Notes: generated from the sequence alone by a model not told the origin. DNA of 13,437 nucleotides from QHCE01 sp038260095 (GCA_038260095.1 JBBSOC010000060.1:1-13437); one strand, 5' to 3'; shown: positions 1 to 6,962, counted from the stretch's first letter. Translations and numbers: made by a program.

Positions 1-483
1 CAACAAGCCCCCGCACTGGAACTGGCCGGCAATTACAGCCAGCGATGGCACATCGAACTGTTGTTCCGGCTCGTCAAGGTCGACCTTCGTGCCTCTGGCG
101 GAGTGCTGCGTTCCCGTAGCCCCCAAGGGGTACGCCAAGAAATCTGGGCGCTGCTGTGCCTCTATCAGGCCTTACGAACCCTGATCACCCGAGCCGCGGT
201 GATCGCCGGGCTCGATGCCACCGCGATCAGCTTCCCGCCCGTGCTCGACGCAGTCAAAGACTCTGTTGCACGGGCTTTCCCCCCCTCATGACCTCACCAC
301 CGCACTGGCCTTCTTCCTCACCGACATCCCCGGTTGGATCATCCGCCATCGCCCGACCGCACCGCCCCCATCGCCACCGTGCGCCCCAGCCTGCGCTACA
401 CCACCCGCAGCCCCACCGACCCAGGAACCCGCCTAGTAACCCGCACCATCGAACTCCACCTACTCAAACCCCACCCGGCTTAA
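1..483 (+). pseudogene. IS4-family transposase, 3' end, decayed
   Basis: This is the C-terminal part of a DDE transposase, open at the left edge of the window. The first frame shows the IS4 signature Y-(2)-R-(3)-E-(6)-K (YSQRWHIELLFRLVK, about bases 46-90), which carries the catalytic Glu. It continues through a hydrophobic helix region to a TGA at 289-291. Transposase-like sequence then continues in the +2 frame (DLTTALAFFLTDIPGW, about 290-345). It returns to the first frame from about 355 (RTAPIATVRPSLRYTTR) and ends at TAA 481-483. Two compensating frame changes are therefore needed, the first near a run of seven C at 279-285. The IS4 identity is well supported by the signature; that the copy is non-functional is an inference. 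A sequencing error in the C run could explain one shift but not both. It runs convergently into the truncated CtaG-like gene. Confidence 0.8.
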
Positions 484-1175
484 CTCATGGCCATTGATGC
501 TCGGTCTACCGTGGCATAGGCAGGGAAGAGTTCATGCTGTGTCATCAGCAAAGTGATCCCCACAATGGTGTCAACACCCATGCTGAACAGCAGCGTTATC
601 AGACGCATCAGCTGTGGCATAGGGCGGCTGATGGGTTCGGTCTCCAGCACCGGAAGTAGCAGCAAGTAGCCGCTGCTGAGGTACAACGTCTCTTCCAGGC
701 CGTGCGCCCAGCCATGGGTCAGCGAGGTCTGCTGGAAAGACGTCAAGTGTGTGCCAACGACGACTGCCGCGTAGTACGCGAACGTGACCATGGGGTGGGT
801 GGCGACCGCGACGACTCGGCTGCGTGCGGTCCGCGTTATCGCGCGGCGGACTCGCTCGGTGGCGGTCCGCCGCGCCAGCTCTAGTGGTCGACTCAATACT
901 ATCAGGGCAGGCACTACCATGATCAGTAGTAGGTGCTGTGCCATGTGCATCGAGAACAGCACCCCGCTGTAGACGTTGATACTGCCGCCCATCGCAACCG
1001 CGGCGATCGCGATGGCAGCGTAAAACCAGGCAGTGCACTGTAACGACCAGCCGGGGGTCATACATACACCCGCCAGATACAGTGCGGCGGCAGTGGCTAG
1101 CAGTATCGCAGCAGCAGGAGGCATCTCCCATACCGTGGTGAGCGTATGCCAGCTGAGTGGCGCGGGGTCAGACAT
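480..1175 (-). CDS. CtaG-like (caa3_CtaG) cytochrome oxidase assembly/copper membrane protein, C-terminally truncated
   Basis: This is a polytopic inner-membrane protein of the caa3_CtaG family, linked to copper delivery for cytochrome c oxidase. Diagnostic is the FSMHMAQHLLLIMVVP helix near residues 75-90, with His77 and His81 matching the family HMxQH motif. Several further hydrophobic segments lie at about 20-37, 49-66, 128-142, 160-178 and 197-215. I chose ATG 1175 because GAGG lies just upstream and MSDPAPLSW fits family N-termini; an in-frame TTG at 1205 would add 10 residues. Family members usually continue after the PAYA.DR segment with a conserved GG.xMW stretch and a last helix. Here the frame stops a few residues later, exactly where the transposase remnant begins. 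The protein (231 aa) therefore probably lost its C-terminus to the insertion and may not work. It lies downstream of, and co-directional with, the broken anti-sigma gene. Confidence 0.75.
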   Translation of the reverse strand: MSDPAPLSWHTLTTVWEMPPAAAILLATAAALYLAGVCMTPGWSLQCTAWFYAAIAIAAVAMGGSINVYSGVLFSMHMAQHLLLIMVVPALIVLSRPLELARRTATERVRRAITRTARSRVVAVATHPMVTFAYYAAVVVGTHLTSFQQTSLTHGWAHGLEETLYLSSGYLLLLPVLETEPISRPMPQLMRLITLLFSMGVDTIVGITLLMTQHELFPAYATVDRASMAMS

Positions 1176-1220
1176 ACATCCTCGATATGCGATCGTAGGC
1201 GTCAATGAGTGGGCTAGTTG

Positions 1221-1249
1221 GTGCCGGGTGAATACTGTTCGAAGTTACC
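1221..1249 (-). promoter_or_regulatory. Possible ECF-type promoter of the CtaG-like gene
   Basis: On the minus strand, GGTAAC (1249-1244) is followed after 17 bases by CGGCAC (1226-1221). This resembles ECF sigma promoters, which have a GGAAC-like -35 and a CG-containing -10. It lies about 45 bases before the chosen start of the CtaG-like gene. A similar arrangement with the same spacer length precedes the anti-sigma remnant. The motif is short, so this is only a candidate. Confidence 0.3.
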
Positions 1250-1312
1250 GGGCCTAAGCTGTCTCCACGACTTTAGGCGGGTTGGCGTTTTTGCTCTGTC
1301 GCGGTTTTACTA

Positions 1313-1697
1313 TCAGATCGAAAGTAGCTTGACTGATGCAGCCTTGTGCCCCGCAAATTTGGGGCCGTAGCCGGTGTGGGGACTTCGGCCCAGCGCTATC
1401 GAGAGTAAGAGACCGAGCACAACCGGGGCGTGTGTGGCCAGGCGCGGCCAACTGACTTCGCCGGAGGCGAGGTCGAACACTGACATGATCGCGAGTACAA
1501 GTACGAAACTGCCCAGCAAAGGGACCTGCGCTGGCGGGTGCGATGCGCAGGAGGCGGCCCAGCCGCTCGCTGCGTACGCACTATTGTACGCATGTCGTGC
1601 ATTCAGTAAGGTGTCGCTCCAGCTGATCGCTGGATGCTTGAAGTGGCTCTCTGTCCAGGGTCGCCGACAGGGCTTGGCGCGCAGTCATACAGTCCAC
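1313..1697 (-). pseudogene. Zinc-finger (zf-HC2) anti-sigma factor, broken
   Basis: This is the remnant of a membrane anti-sigma factor. From GTG 1697 one frame reads VDCMTARQALSATLDRE and then HLTECTTC, the classic start of actinobacterial zf-HC2 anti-sigma factors (HxxxCxxC zinc motif). It hits TAG at 1583-1581. In another frame, from about 1570 to the stop at 1315-1313, hydrophobic sequence follows (LLGSFVLVLAIMSVFDLASG, then THAPVVLGLLLSIALG), typical of the C-terminal membrane part of these proteins. Only a few tens of bases separate the two parts, whereas intact relatives have roughly a hundred residues between them. An internal deletion plus frameshift is therefore likely. It is divergent from the SigC-like gene with a 63-base spacer and upstream of the CtaG-like gene. 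The motifs are seen directly; partnership with this sigma factor is inferred from position. Confidence 0.7.
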
Positions 1698-1704
1698 GGT
1701 GCAA

Positions 1705-1733
1705 AGGTCGTCGTGGTAGGCCTCACAGTTCCC
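1705..1733 (-). promoter_or_regulatory. Possible ECF-type promoter of the anti-sigma remnant
   Basis: On the minus strand, GGGAAC (1733-1728), a strong ECF-like -35, is followed after 17 bases by CGACCT (1710-1705). This places a transcript start close to the GTG at 1697. It lies in the 63-base spacer shared with the divergent sigma gene. Autoregulation by the neighbouring sigma factor is plausible but inferred. Confidence 0.4.
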
Positions 1734-1760
1734 GGCAATGTGGTTCGCGGAGATTCATCG

Positions 1761-2372
1761 ATGTATACGTTGAGGCGAGCCGACGCTGAAGGGCACCCTA
1801 TATGGATGACGCCGTACATGGATGATGCCGCGATTACCCAGTGGGCGATCGCCGCGCAGCGGGGCGATCGCGATGCCGCCGCGTCGTTCATTCACGCGAC
1901 TACCGGTCAGCTGCGTCGTGTGCTGCGTTACCCCAGCGATTCAGAGCAGGCTGATGATTTAGCGCAAGAAACCTACTTGCGGGCGTTTGCGGCGCTGCCA
2001 CGCTACGCCGCGCGTTCACCGGCCCGTCTGTGGCTGTTGTCCATAGCGCGCCGAGTCGCGGCAGATCATGTGCGGCAAGCCCGACGGAGGCCCAGGCTCG
2101 CCCGTAGCAGATGGGACAACGAGGTTGATCGACAGCACTTCACGCCGGGGCCTGCGGGGTTGGTCGAGCTGGAGCAGGCCATCGCTGTCCTGGAACCTTC
2201 GCGCCGCGAAGCATTTGTGCTCACCCGCGTGCTCGGTCTGTCCTACTCTGAAGCTGCGGATATGTGCGACTGTCCCATTGGGACCATACGTTCTCGTGTT
2301 TTCTGTGCCCGAGTGGATCTGCTCGCCGCTCTCGATGAACAAGACGCTCCGTCCTCTGCTCTTGGCCCGTAA
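1761..2372 (+). CDS. sigC: ECF RNA polymerase sigma factor, SigC-like
   Basis: This is an alternative sigma factor of the ECF group that directs RNA polymerase to a small regulon. Region 2 spans about residues 25-105, with the core-binding motif DDLAQETYLRAF at 65-76 and a WLLSIARRVAADHVR segment at 91-105. Region 4, a helix-turn-helix, spans about 135-188 (LGLSYSEAADMCDCPIGTIR). The whole resembles mycobacterial SigC in arrangement and wording. The open frame extends upstream to 1374, but that part overlaps the antisense anti-sigma remnant and has no family likeness. ATG 1761 has GGAG 8 bases upstream and gives 203 aa. ATG 1818 (MDDAAITQW) matches the usual N-terminus better but lacks a ribosome site. 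SigC-type factors have been tied to copper or respiratory oxidase control in related bacteria, which fits the nearby CtaG-like gene. With its presumed anti-sigma partner broken, it may be unrestrained. Confidence 0.85.
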   Translation: MYTLRRADAEGHPIWMTPYMDDAAITQWAIAAQRGDRDAAASFIHATTGQLRRVLRYPSDSEQADDLAQETYLRAFAALPRYAARSPARLWLLSIARRVAADHVRQARRRPRLARSRWDNEVDRQHFTPGPAGLVELEQAIAVLEPSRREAFVLTRVLGLSYSEAADMCDCPIGTIRSRVFCARVDLLAALDEQDAPSSALGP

Positions 2373-2499
2373 GCCGCTGTGAGGAATATTTTGGCTCATG
2401 GCAGACTTATGGACTAAGCGCCATCTCCACATATATATCCGGTACCGGTTCACGTTCCTATCCGAGCGATCCGGCGACCGTTGAGGGAAAGAGACACCT

Positions 2500-2727
2500 A
2501 TGAAAGCCGATATTCATCCCGACTACCATGTGACCCAGGTGAGCTGCTCCTGCGGTGCCGCATTCACTACCCGCAGCACCGCCAAAAATGGCATAATAAC
2601 CGCCGAGATCTGCTCGCAGTGCCATCCGTTTTACACCGGCAAGCAAAAGATTTTAGACACTGGTGGTCGAGTAGCGCGCTTCCAGCGTCGTTACGGCAAA
2701 GCCGCAGACAGCGCCGCTAAGGAATAG
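2500..2727 (+). CDS. rpmE: 50S ribosomal protein L31 (zinc-binding C+ form)
   Basis: This is a 75-residue large-subunit ribosomal protein at the bridge to the small subunit. It begins MKADIHPDYH, as is typical, and keeps all four zinc ligands: Cys16 and Cys18 (CSCG) and Cys38 and Cys41 (CSQCHPFYTGKQK). It is thus the C+ form, not the zinc-independent form. ATG 2500 is preceded by GAGGGAAAGAG. In related genomes rpmE usually follows rho and directly precedes prfA. Here a sigma gene lies upstream and an ATPase gene separates it from prfA, so the neighbourhood is rearranged on both sides. Confidence 0.97.
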   Translation: MKADIHPDYHVTQVSCSCGAAFTTRSTAKNGIITAEICSQCHPFYTGKQKILDTGGRVARFQRRYGKAADSAAKE

Positions 2728-2787
2728 GGCGAGCTCGAGCGACACCGTTTTCTAGAGAGTCCGCAGCTGCCCACCGAGACCATCTCG

Positions 2788-2806
2788 GCTAGCCTTTCAT
2801 GCTAGC
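2788..2806. repeat. Paired GCTAGC sites (possible weak hairpin after rpmE)
   Basis: Two identical copies of the self-complementary hexamer GCTAGC lie at 2788-2793 and 2801-2806, seven bases apart. As RNA they could pair into a 6-bp stem downstream of rpmE. No proper T-tract follows, so a terminator role is doubtful. Confidence 0.3.
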
Positions 2807-2807
2807 T

Positions 2808-2834
2808 TGATTCCGATTAGACTAACTGGAATCA
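2808..2834. promoter_or_regulatory. 27-bp interrupted palindrome upstream of the ATPase gene
   Basis: TGATTCC (2808-2814) mirrors GGAATCA (2828-2834), and inside them TTAG (2817-2820) mirrors CTAA (2822-2825) around the central A2821. Eleven of thirteen arm positions pair. The site ends 17 bases before the preferred GTG start of the ATPase gene. It could be a dimeric operator or a hairpin in the mRNA leader. If translation began at TTG 2807 instead, the palindrome would lie inside the coding sequence. Confidence 0.5.
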
Positions 2835-2851
2835 GGCTAGGTGGTGAGGAG

Positions 2852-4339
2852 GTGCTCTCTAAACCCAAAAACGTCTTCGATCGAGTTCATGAATGGCAAG
2901 AACTGGTTCAGTTCTGCACTAGCACCTCACCGGGTCTGCAGATCGGAATAGTCCGAGGCCGCCGACGGCACGGCAAGTCGTTCCTACTCGAGCACATATG
3001 CCGAGCGGTTAACGGGGTGTACACCCTTGCGCTGCAGCAGAGCCGTTCGATGGCGCTTGACCGTTTTTCCGATGCGCTATCGGGGTCGCTGGGGTATCGG
3101 ATAGGACGATTCGCCAGTTGGGTCGAGGCGCTCGATACCGCTGTCGATGCGCTGGGCCGCCGTTCTTCGCCGCAGGTTCCTCTGCTGGTTTTGGATGAAC
3201 TTCCTTACCTGACCGCTCATTCTGCTGAGCTGCCCTCTGCGCTGCAAGCTCTCTACGATCAGCGTGGCCCCTCCACCGGACACGCGCCATTCCGGATCAT
3301 CCTGTGTGGCTCGGCGGTATCGGTCATGTCTACCCTGTTGGCCGGGAACCACGCGCTCCGCGGGCGAGCTGTCATCGACATGCGCATCGGACCGTTCGAC
3401 TATCGAAGTAGCGCCGAGTACTGGCGATGCCCACCTCAGACGGCTGTCCTCGTTGACGCTGTCCTCGGCGGTGCCCCAGGATACCGCGACCTTATAGGAG
3501 ATGCGCCCGAATCTGGCCCAGATGGTCTTTACGCATGGCTAGAGCGAACCGTCTGCAATCCGTCACACATTCTTTTCAGCGAACCCGACTACCTACTTGC
3601 TGAAGATCCAAAGCTCGGCAACCGCGCGATCTACCACGCAATTTGGGAAGCGGTCGCTTTGGGTGCCACCACCCCCACGCAGGTTGGCGGACTGGTTGGG
3701 GTGGAAGCGCGCTCGCTCTCCTATCACCTCACGTTCATGCGTGACGCCGGGTTTATTCGCTATGACCAGGATATCTTGCTACAACGCCACCCGGTCATCA
3801 CCGTTGCCGATCCCGTGGTTCGGTTTCACAACCTCATTGTGCGCCCAAATCTGATGGATTTTGAGCTGAGAGCCGGCCGAGCCGTGTGGGAGCGAGTTCA
3901 GGACACTTTCTCCAGCAAGATTCTGGGCCCTCACTTCGAAGATCTTGCCCGCGGCTGGACCAGACGATATGCCCACGAAGTAGGGATTAACAATGTTGGT
4001 CCGACTGGTACCACCGTCGTCGCATGCAAAGAGCACCGCGGCCATGAAGTGGACGTTTTAGCCTTCGCTCACGGATCCCGGCCTCGGGATAGAAAAGCCC
4101 CGATAGTTCTACTGGGAGAAGCCAAGTCAACAAATCAACCTCGTACAGTAGCTGACCTGCACCGTCTTGAACACATCCGTGATCTTCTGGCTCACCTGGG
4201 CTGGAACGTCACAGATGCTTCCTTCGCCCTGTTCTCCCGTACCGGTTTCACCACTGAACTCACCCACGTGGCGCTGAACCCTGGAAACCGCCCCCGCAAA
4301 CTGCACCTGCTGGATTTGGACAGCATGTATGCCAGTTAG
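2852..4339 (+). CDS. AAA-type ATPase with C-terminal DUF234 (nuclease-like) domain
   Basis: This protein resembles the ATPase family with a C-terminal DUF234 domain, common in archaea and actinobacteria and without a firm role. Numbered from GTG 2852 (495 aa), Walker A is GRRRHGKS at 36-43, with His where Val is usual. Walker B is PLLVLDELPYL with Asp115 and Glu116. A sensor-like IILCGSAVSVM strand follows. The middle contains a winged-helix-like stretch (TPTQVGGLVGVEARSLSYHLTFMRDAGFI). Near the C-terminus, EVD at 399-401 and GEAK at 422-425 form a PD-(D/E)xK-like nuclease signature. GTG 2852 was chosen because MLSKPKNVFDR fits the family start and AGGTGG lies upstream; TTG 2807 is the longest option. 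It stands alone between rpmE and prfA, which are usually adjacent, so it is probably an acquisition. DNA cleavage or selfish maintenance is possible but unproven. Confidence 0.8.
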   Translation: MLSKPKNVFDRVHEWQELVQFCTSTSPGLQIGIVRGRRRHGKSFLLEHICRAVNGVYTLALQQSRSMALDRFSDALSGSLGYRIGRFASWVEALDTAVDALGRRSSPQVPLLVLDELPYLTAHSAELPSALQALYDQRGPSTGHAPFRIILCGSAVSVMSTLLAGNHALRGRAVIDMRIGPFDYRSSAEYWRCPPQTAVLVDAVLGGAPGYRDLIGDAPESGPDGLYAWLERTVCNPSHILFSEPDYLLAEDPKLGNRAIYHAIWEAVALGATTPTQVGGLVGVEARSLSYHLTFMRDAGFIRYDQDILLQRHPVITVADPVVRFHNLIVRPNLMDFELRAGRAVWERVQDTFSSKILGPHFEDLARGWTRRYAHEVGINNVGPTGTTVVACKEHRGHEVDVLAFAHGSRPRDRKAPIVLLGEAKSTNQPRTVADLHRLEHIRDLLAHLGWNVTDASFALFSRTGFTTELTHVALNPGNRPRKLHLLDLDSMYAS

Positions 4340-4405
4340 TGTCGTGTAATCGATATCGTCGTTCGTCTGCTGGCGCTCAGGCGGCGCCTCGCGGCGTTGT
4401 CGAAG

Positions 4406-4452
4406 GTTCCAGGTAGACACTTGCTAGCTGAAATTCCCCCGCTACCTGGAAC
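4406..4452. terminator. Perfect 11-bp inverted repeat after the ATPase gene
   Basis: GTTCCAGGTAG (4406-4416) is exactly mirrored by CTACCTGGAAC (4442-4452), with a 25-base loop. It lies about 65 bases after the ATPase stop and 155 before prfA. It could terminate the ATPase transcript, form a leader structure for prfA, or be the remains of a small mobile element. No T-tract follows the stem, so classic intrinsic termination is uncertain. The rest of the 267-base spacer shows no gene I can support. Confidence 0.45.
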
Positions 4453-4606
4453 TTCTCCGCCTTGCGATCCATCCACCTGAACATCCAGCACCCCAAACGG
4501 AACACCGATTACACAACACTAGCTGCGCGCGGGCGCTCACTGGGAGCAGCGCTCGTGAGACACTTGCTGCATCAGAATGTCAAGCAGTCGAATGAAGGAA
4601 GCAGCC

Positions 4607-5722
4607 ATGAAGGCGGGTACCAGTATCACCATGCTTGGTTCCGTACCCACCGACGTCCACAGTGACCGGATCTTCGGCCTACTTGACGAGCACGCACAGC
4701 TGGAGCGGGAACTGGCCGATCCAGCTGTGCATACCGATGCGGCGCGGGCTCGGCAGCTGGGTCGAAGGTATGCCGAGTTAGGCCCGATCGTCGCCACGGT
4801 ACGAGAGCTCGACGCCACACGGGCCGATCGAGATGCAGCCGCCGAGCTGGCTAGCGAAGACGCCAGCTTTGCCGCAGAGGCGTCTCAGCTCGACGCTCGC
4901 ATCGCAGAGCTGGAAACGGTGCTGAGTGAGCTATTGGTACCGCGTGATCCCAGCGACTCCAAAGACGTCATCTTGGAGATCAAGGCCGGAGAAGGCGGCG
5001 AGGAGTCGGCTCTGTTCGCCGGTGACCTGCTGCGGATGTACACCCGATACGCCGAGCGCCACGGCTGGAAGACTGAGATCATCGACGTCACAGAATCTGA
5101 TCTCGGCGGCTACAAGGACGCCGCGCTTGCGGTTAAATCCAAGCCTGGCGGCTCCCATAGCGGCGTATGGGCTCGGTTGAAGTACGAGGGCGGCGTGCAC
5201 CGTGTGCAACGGGTGCCGGTGACCGAATCCCAAGGCCGCATTCACACCTCAGCCGCTGGTGTCATGGTAATGGTCGAAGCAGAGGACGTAGATGTCACTA
5301 TCGACGCCCAGGACCTACGGGTCGACGTCTACCGATCTTCTGGCCCGGGCGGCCAGAGCGTAAACACCACCGACTCGGCGGTCCGAATCACGCATATACC
5401 CACCGGCATAGTGGTGTCGTGTCAAAACGAGAAGAGTCAGCTGCAGAACAAAGAGCAGGCACTGCGTATCTTGCGGGCCAGACTGCTTGCCGCCGCACAA
5501 GATGAAGCCGACGTCGCCGCAAGCGACGCCCGGCGTTCCCAGGTGCGCACAGTGGACCGTTCCGAACGAATCCGAACCTACAACTTTCCGGAGAATCGAA
5601 TCTCCGATCATCGCGTGAACTTCAAGGCATACAACCTCGATCACGTGCTTGAGGGTGAGCTGGATGCGGTACTTGATGCGCTCAGCGCCGCCGATATGGC
5701 GACCAAACTCGCCGCGGAGTAA
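4607..5722 (+). CDS. prfA: Peptide chain release factor 1
   Basis: RF1 recognises UAA and UAG in the ribosomal A site and triggers release of the finished protein. Numbered from ATG 4607 (371 aa), the N-terminal coiled region runs to about 110. The stop-codon recognition tripeptide PVT is at 204-206, within HRVQRVPVTESQGRIHTS. The catalytic GGQ is at 248-250 (SSGPGGQSVNTTDSAVR), whose Gln is the target of PrmC. Wording such as WARLKYEGGVHRVQRV is typical of actinobacterial RF1. ATG 4607 is preferred because AAGGAA lies 6-7 bases upstream. In-frame ATGs at 4577 and 4592 would lengthen an already complete N-terminus and lack such a site. The gene is followed after two bases by prmC, its modifying enzyme, so the two are almost surely co-transcribed. 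Confidence 0.97.
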   Translation: MKAGTSITMLGSVPTDVHSDRIFGLLDEHAQLERELADPAVHTDAARARQLGRRYAELGPIVATVRELDATRADRDAAAELASEDASFAAEASQLDARIAELETVLSELLVPRDPSDSKDVILEIKAGEGGEESALFAGDLLRMYTRYAERHGWKTEIIDVTESDLGGYKDAALAVKSKPGGSHSGVWARLKYEGGVHRVQRVPVTESQGRIHTSAAGVMVMVEAEDVDVTIDAQDLRVDVYRSSGPGGQSVNTTDSAVRITHIPTGIVVSCQNEKSQLQNKEQALRILRARLLAAAQDEADVAASDARRSQVRTVDRSERIRTYNFPENRISDHRVNFKAYNLDHVLEGELDAVLDALSAADMATKLAAE

Positions 5723-5724
5723 CC

Positions 5725-6630
5725 GTGTGCGCGGACCGCGAAGACATGGACGAGGCAAACACGCTTCAGGCACTCCTGCGTACCGCAACTATTCAGCTCG
5801 GTGCTGCTGGTGTTCCGTCCGCGCGAGTGGATGCCCAACTGCTGGTTGCCCATGTGATGGGCGTTTCTCGTTCTGAGCTGCAACGCCTGGCTGTGTTAGG
5901 TGACACGTACCTCAACGCGAGCCAGCAGACGCAGCTTGCCGAGTTGGTGCGGCAGCGGTATCAGCGAGTTCCGTTGCAGCACCTTACTGGCGTGGCGCCG
6001 TTCCGGCGGCTCCAGCTTCGGGTGGGGCCGGGTGTGTTTGTGCCACGGCCGGAGACAGAGCTGCTGGCCGGCTGGGGGATCGAACGCCTAGAGTTGGCCG
6101 CTTCCAGGCTGGCCACTCATGTGGTTGACCTCTGCGCCGGGTCGGGGGCTATTGCCCTGGCGCTGGCAACGGAGTTTCCCGGCGCGCAGGTGAGCGCCGT
6201 CGAGCGCGAGCCGGAGGCGTTGGTGTGGCTACGGCGTAACGTAGCCGATCGTCGTCCGTCGGCTGGTTCACGCATCGAGGTGGTAGCTGGAGACGCGACC
6301 GCGCCGGATACCCTCGCCGAGCTGGACGGCGCGGTTGACCTGGTGCTCTCCAATCCTCCCTATCTGGCCCTGGATGAGGAAGTGACTGAAGAAGGACTTC
6401 TCGACCCACCGAGCGCGCTCTGGGCCGACGACACGGGGCTGAGTGTGATCTCGGCGGTGGCGGTTCGAGCCGCCACCCTGCTGCGATCAGATGGCTGGTT
6501 CGGCGTCGAGCATGGCGAGACCCAGGGCGATCGCGTCCGAGCTTTGCTTCATCCCGATACCTGGCGCCACGTGGAAACTCATCTAGACCTTGCCGAGCGG
6601 GATCGGTTCACCACAGCCCAGCGGCTGTAG
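5725..6630 (+). CDS. prmC: Release factor glutamine N5-methyltransferase
   Basis: PrmC (HemK) transfers a methyl group from S-adenosylmethionine to the Gln of the GGQ motif in release factors, raising their efficiency. The 301-residue protein has the usual helical N-terminal domain (about 10-90, ending QHLTGVAPF), then VFVPRPETE at 104-112. The SAM-binding glycine motif DLCAGSGAIAL is at 135-145 and the catalytic NPPY is at 210-213. GTG 5725 starts two bases after the prfA stop; ATG 5746 would remove seven residues and is possible. In many relatives a sua5-type gene follows, but here the next gene is xseB on the opposite strand, another sign of rearrangement. The short convergent spacer 6631-6695 shows only a 5-bp stem (GTAGC/GCTAC) and no clear terminator. 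Confidence 0.95.
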   Translation: MCADREDMDEANTLQALLRTATIQLGAAGVPSARVDAQLLVAHVMGVSRSELQRLAVLGDTYLNASQQTQLAELVRQRYQRVPLQHLTGVAPFRRLQLRVGPGVFVPRPETELLAGWGIERLELAASRLATHVVDLCAGSGAIALALATEFPGAQVSAVEREPEALVWLRRNVADRRPSAGSRIEVVAGDATAPDTLAELDGAVDLVLSNPPYLALDEEVTEEGLLDPPSALWADDTGLSVISAVAVRAATLLRSDGWFGVEHGETQGDRVRALLHPDTWRHVETHLDLAERDRFTTAQRL

Positions 6631-6695
6631 CAGCGATCGTGCTGTAGGCGGTCAAGCATCAGCTGATCATTGAGCCGAAGTGGCGTAGCGGGATG

Positions 6696-6962
6696 CTACT
6701 CCGCATTGACGGTCGAATCCTGATTGGGCTTAGCCGCGATCGCCGCCAGGCGTTGTCGAGCGCCGTCTAGCCATTCTTGACAGATGCCAGCGAGTTTTTC
6801 GCCGCGTTCCCAGAGTGCCAGCGACTCTTCTAAAGTTGCGCCGCCAGTTTCCAGTTTCGTGACTACCTCAGCAAGCTCATCGCGGGCTTGCTCATAGCTG
6901 TGGGCCGTCTCCGCCGTAGCTTCAGCGGGTGCTGTCGTCAGGTTGTCGGTTTTCTTCGGCAC
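6696..6962 (-). CDS. xseB: Exodeoxyribonuclease VII small subunit
   Basis: This is the small helical subunit of exonuclease VII, which binds the large subunit in several copies and helps degrade single-stranded DNA. The 88-residue protein has the family core at about 22-72 (SYEQARDELAEVVTKLETG, then TLEESLALWERGEKL, then CQEWLDGARQRL). The N- and C-terminal tails are low in complexity. The start is GTG 6962, with weak purine-rich sequence upstream. It lies 69 bases downstream of xseA on the same strand and should be co-transcribed with it. Confidence 0.93.
   Translation of the reverse strand: MPKKTDNLTTAPAEATAETAHSYEQARDELAEVVTKLETGGATLEESLALWERGEKLAGICQEWLDGARQRLAAIAAKPNQDSTVNAE

Noticed and set aside
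1374..1760. Open frame extending the sigma factor N-terminus upstream by 129 codons
   Set aside because: It overlaps the anti-sigma remnant on the other strand, has no sigma-like motif, and a good ribosome site precedes ATG 1761.
2439..2448. CCGGTACCGG palindrome upstream of rpmE as an operator
   Set aside because: It is short and isolated, with no convincing promoter boxes around it; L31 here is the zinc-binding form, so there is no special reason for zinc control.
2801..4436. Similar stretches GCTAGCTTGATTCC (2801) and GCTAGCTGAAATTCC (4423) as edges of an inserted ATPase unit
   Set aside because: The likeness needs a gap and includes a self-complementary hexamer that recurs by chance; it is too weak to call an attachment site.
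4462..4665. Plus-strand open frame of 67 codons before and into prfA
   Set aside because: It has no recognisable motif or ribosome site and overlaps the prfA start in another frame.
6685..6699. GTAGC/GCTAC stem between convergent prmC and xseB as a terminator
   Set aside because: The stem is only 5 bp, overlaps the xseB stop and has no T-tract on either strand.
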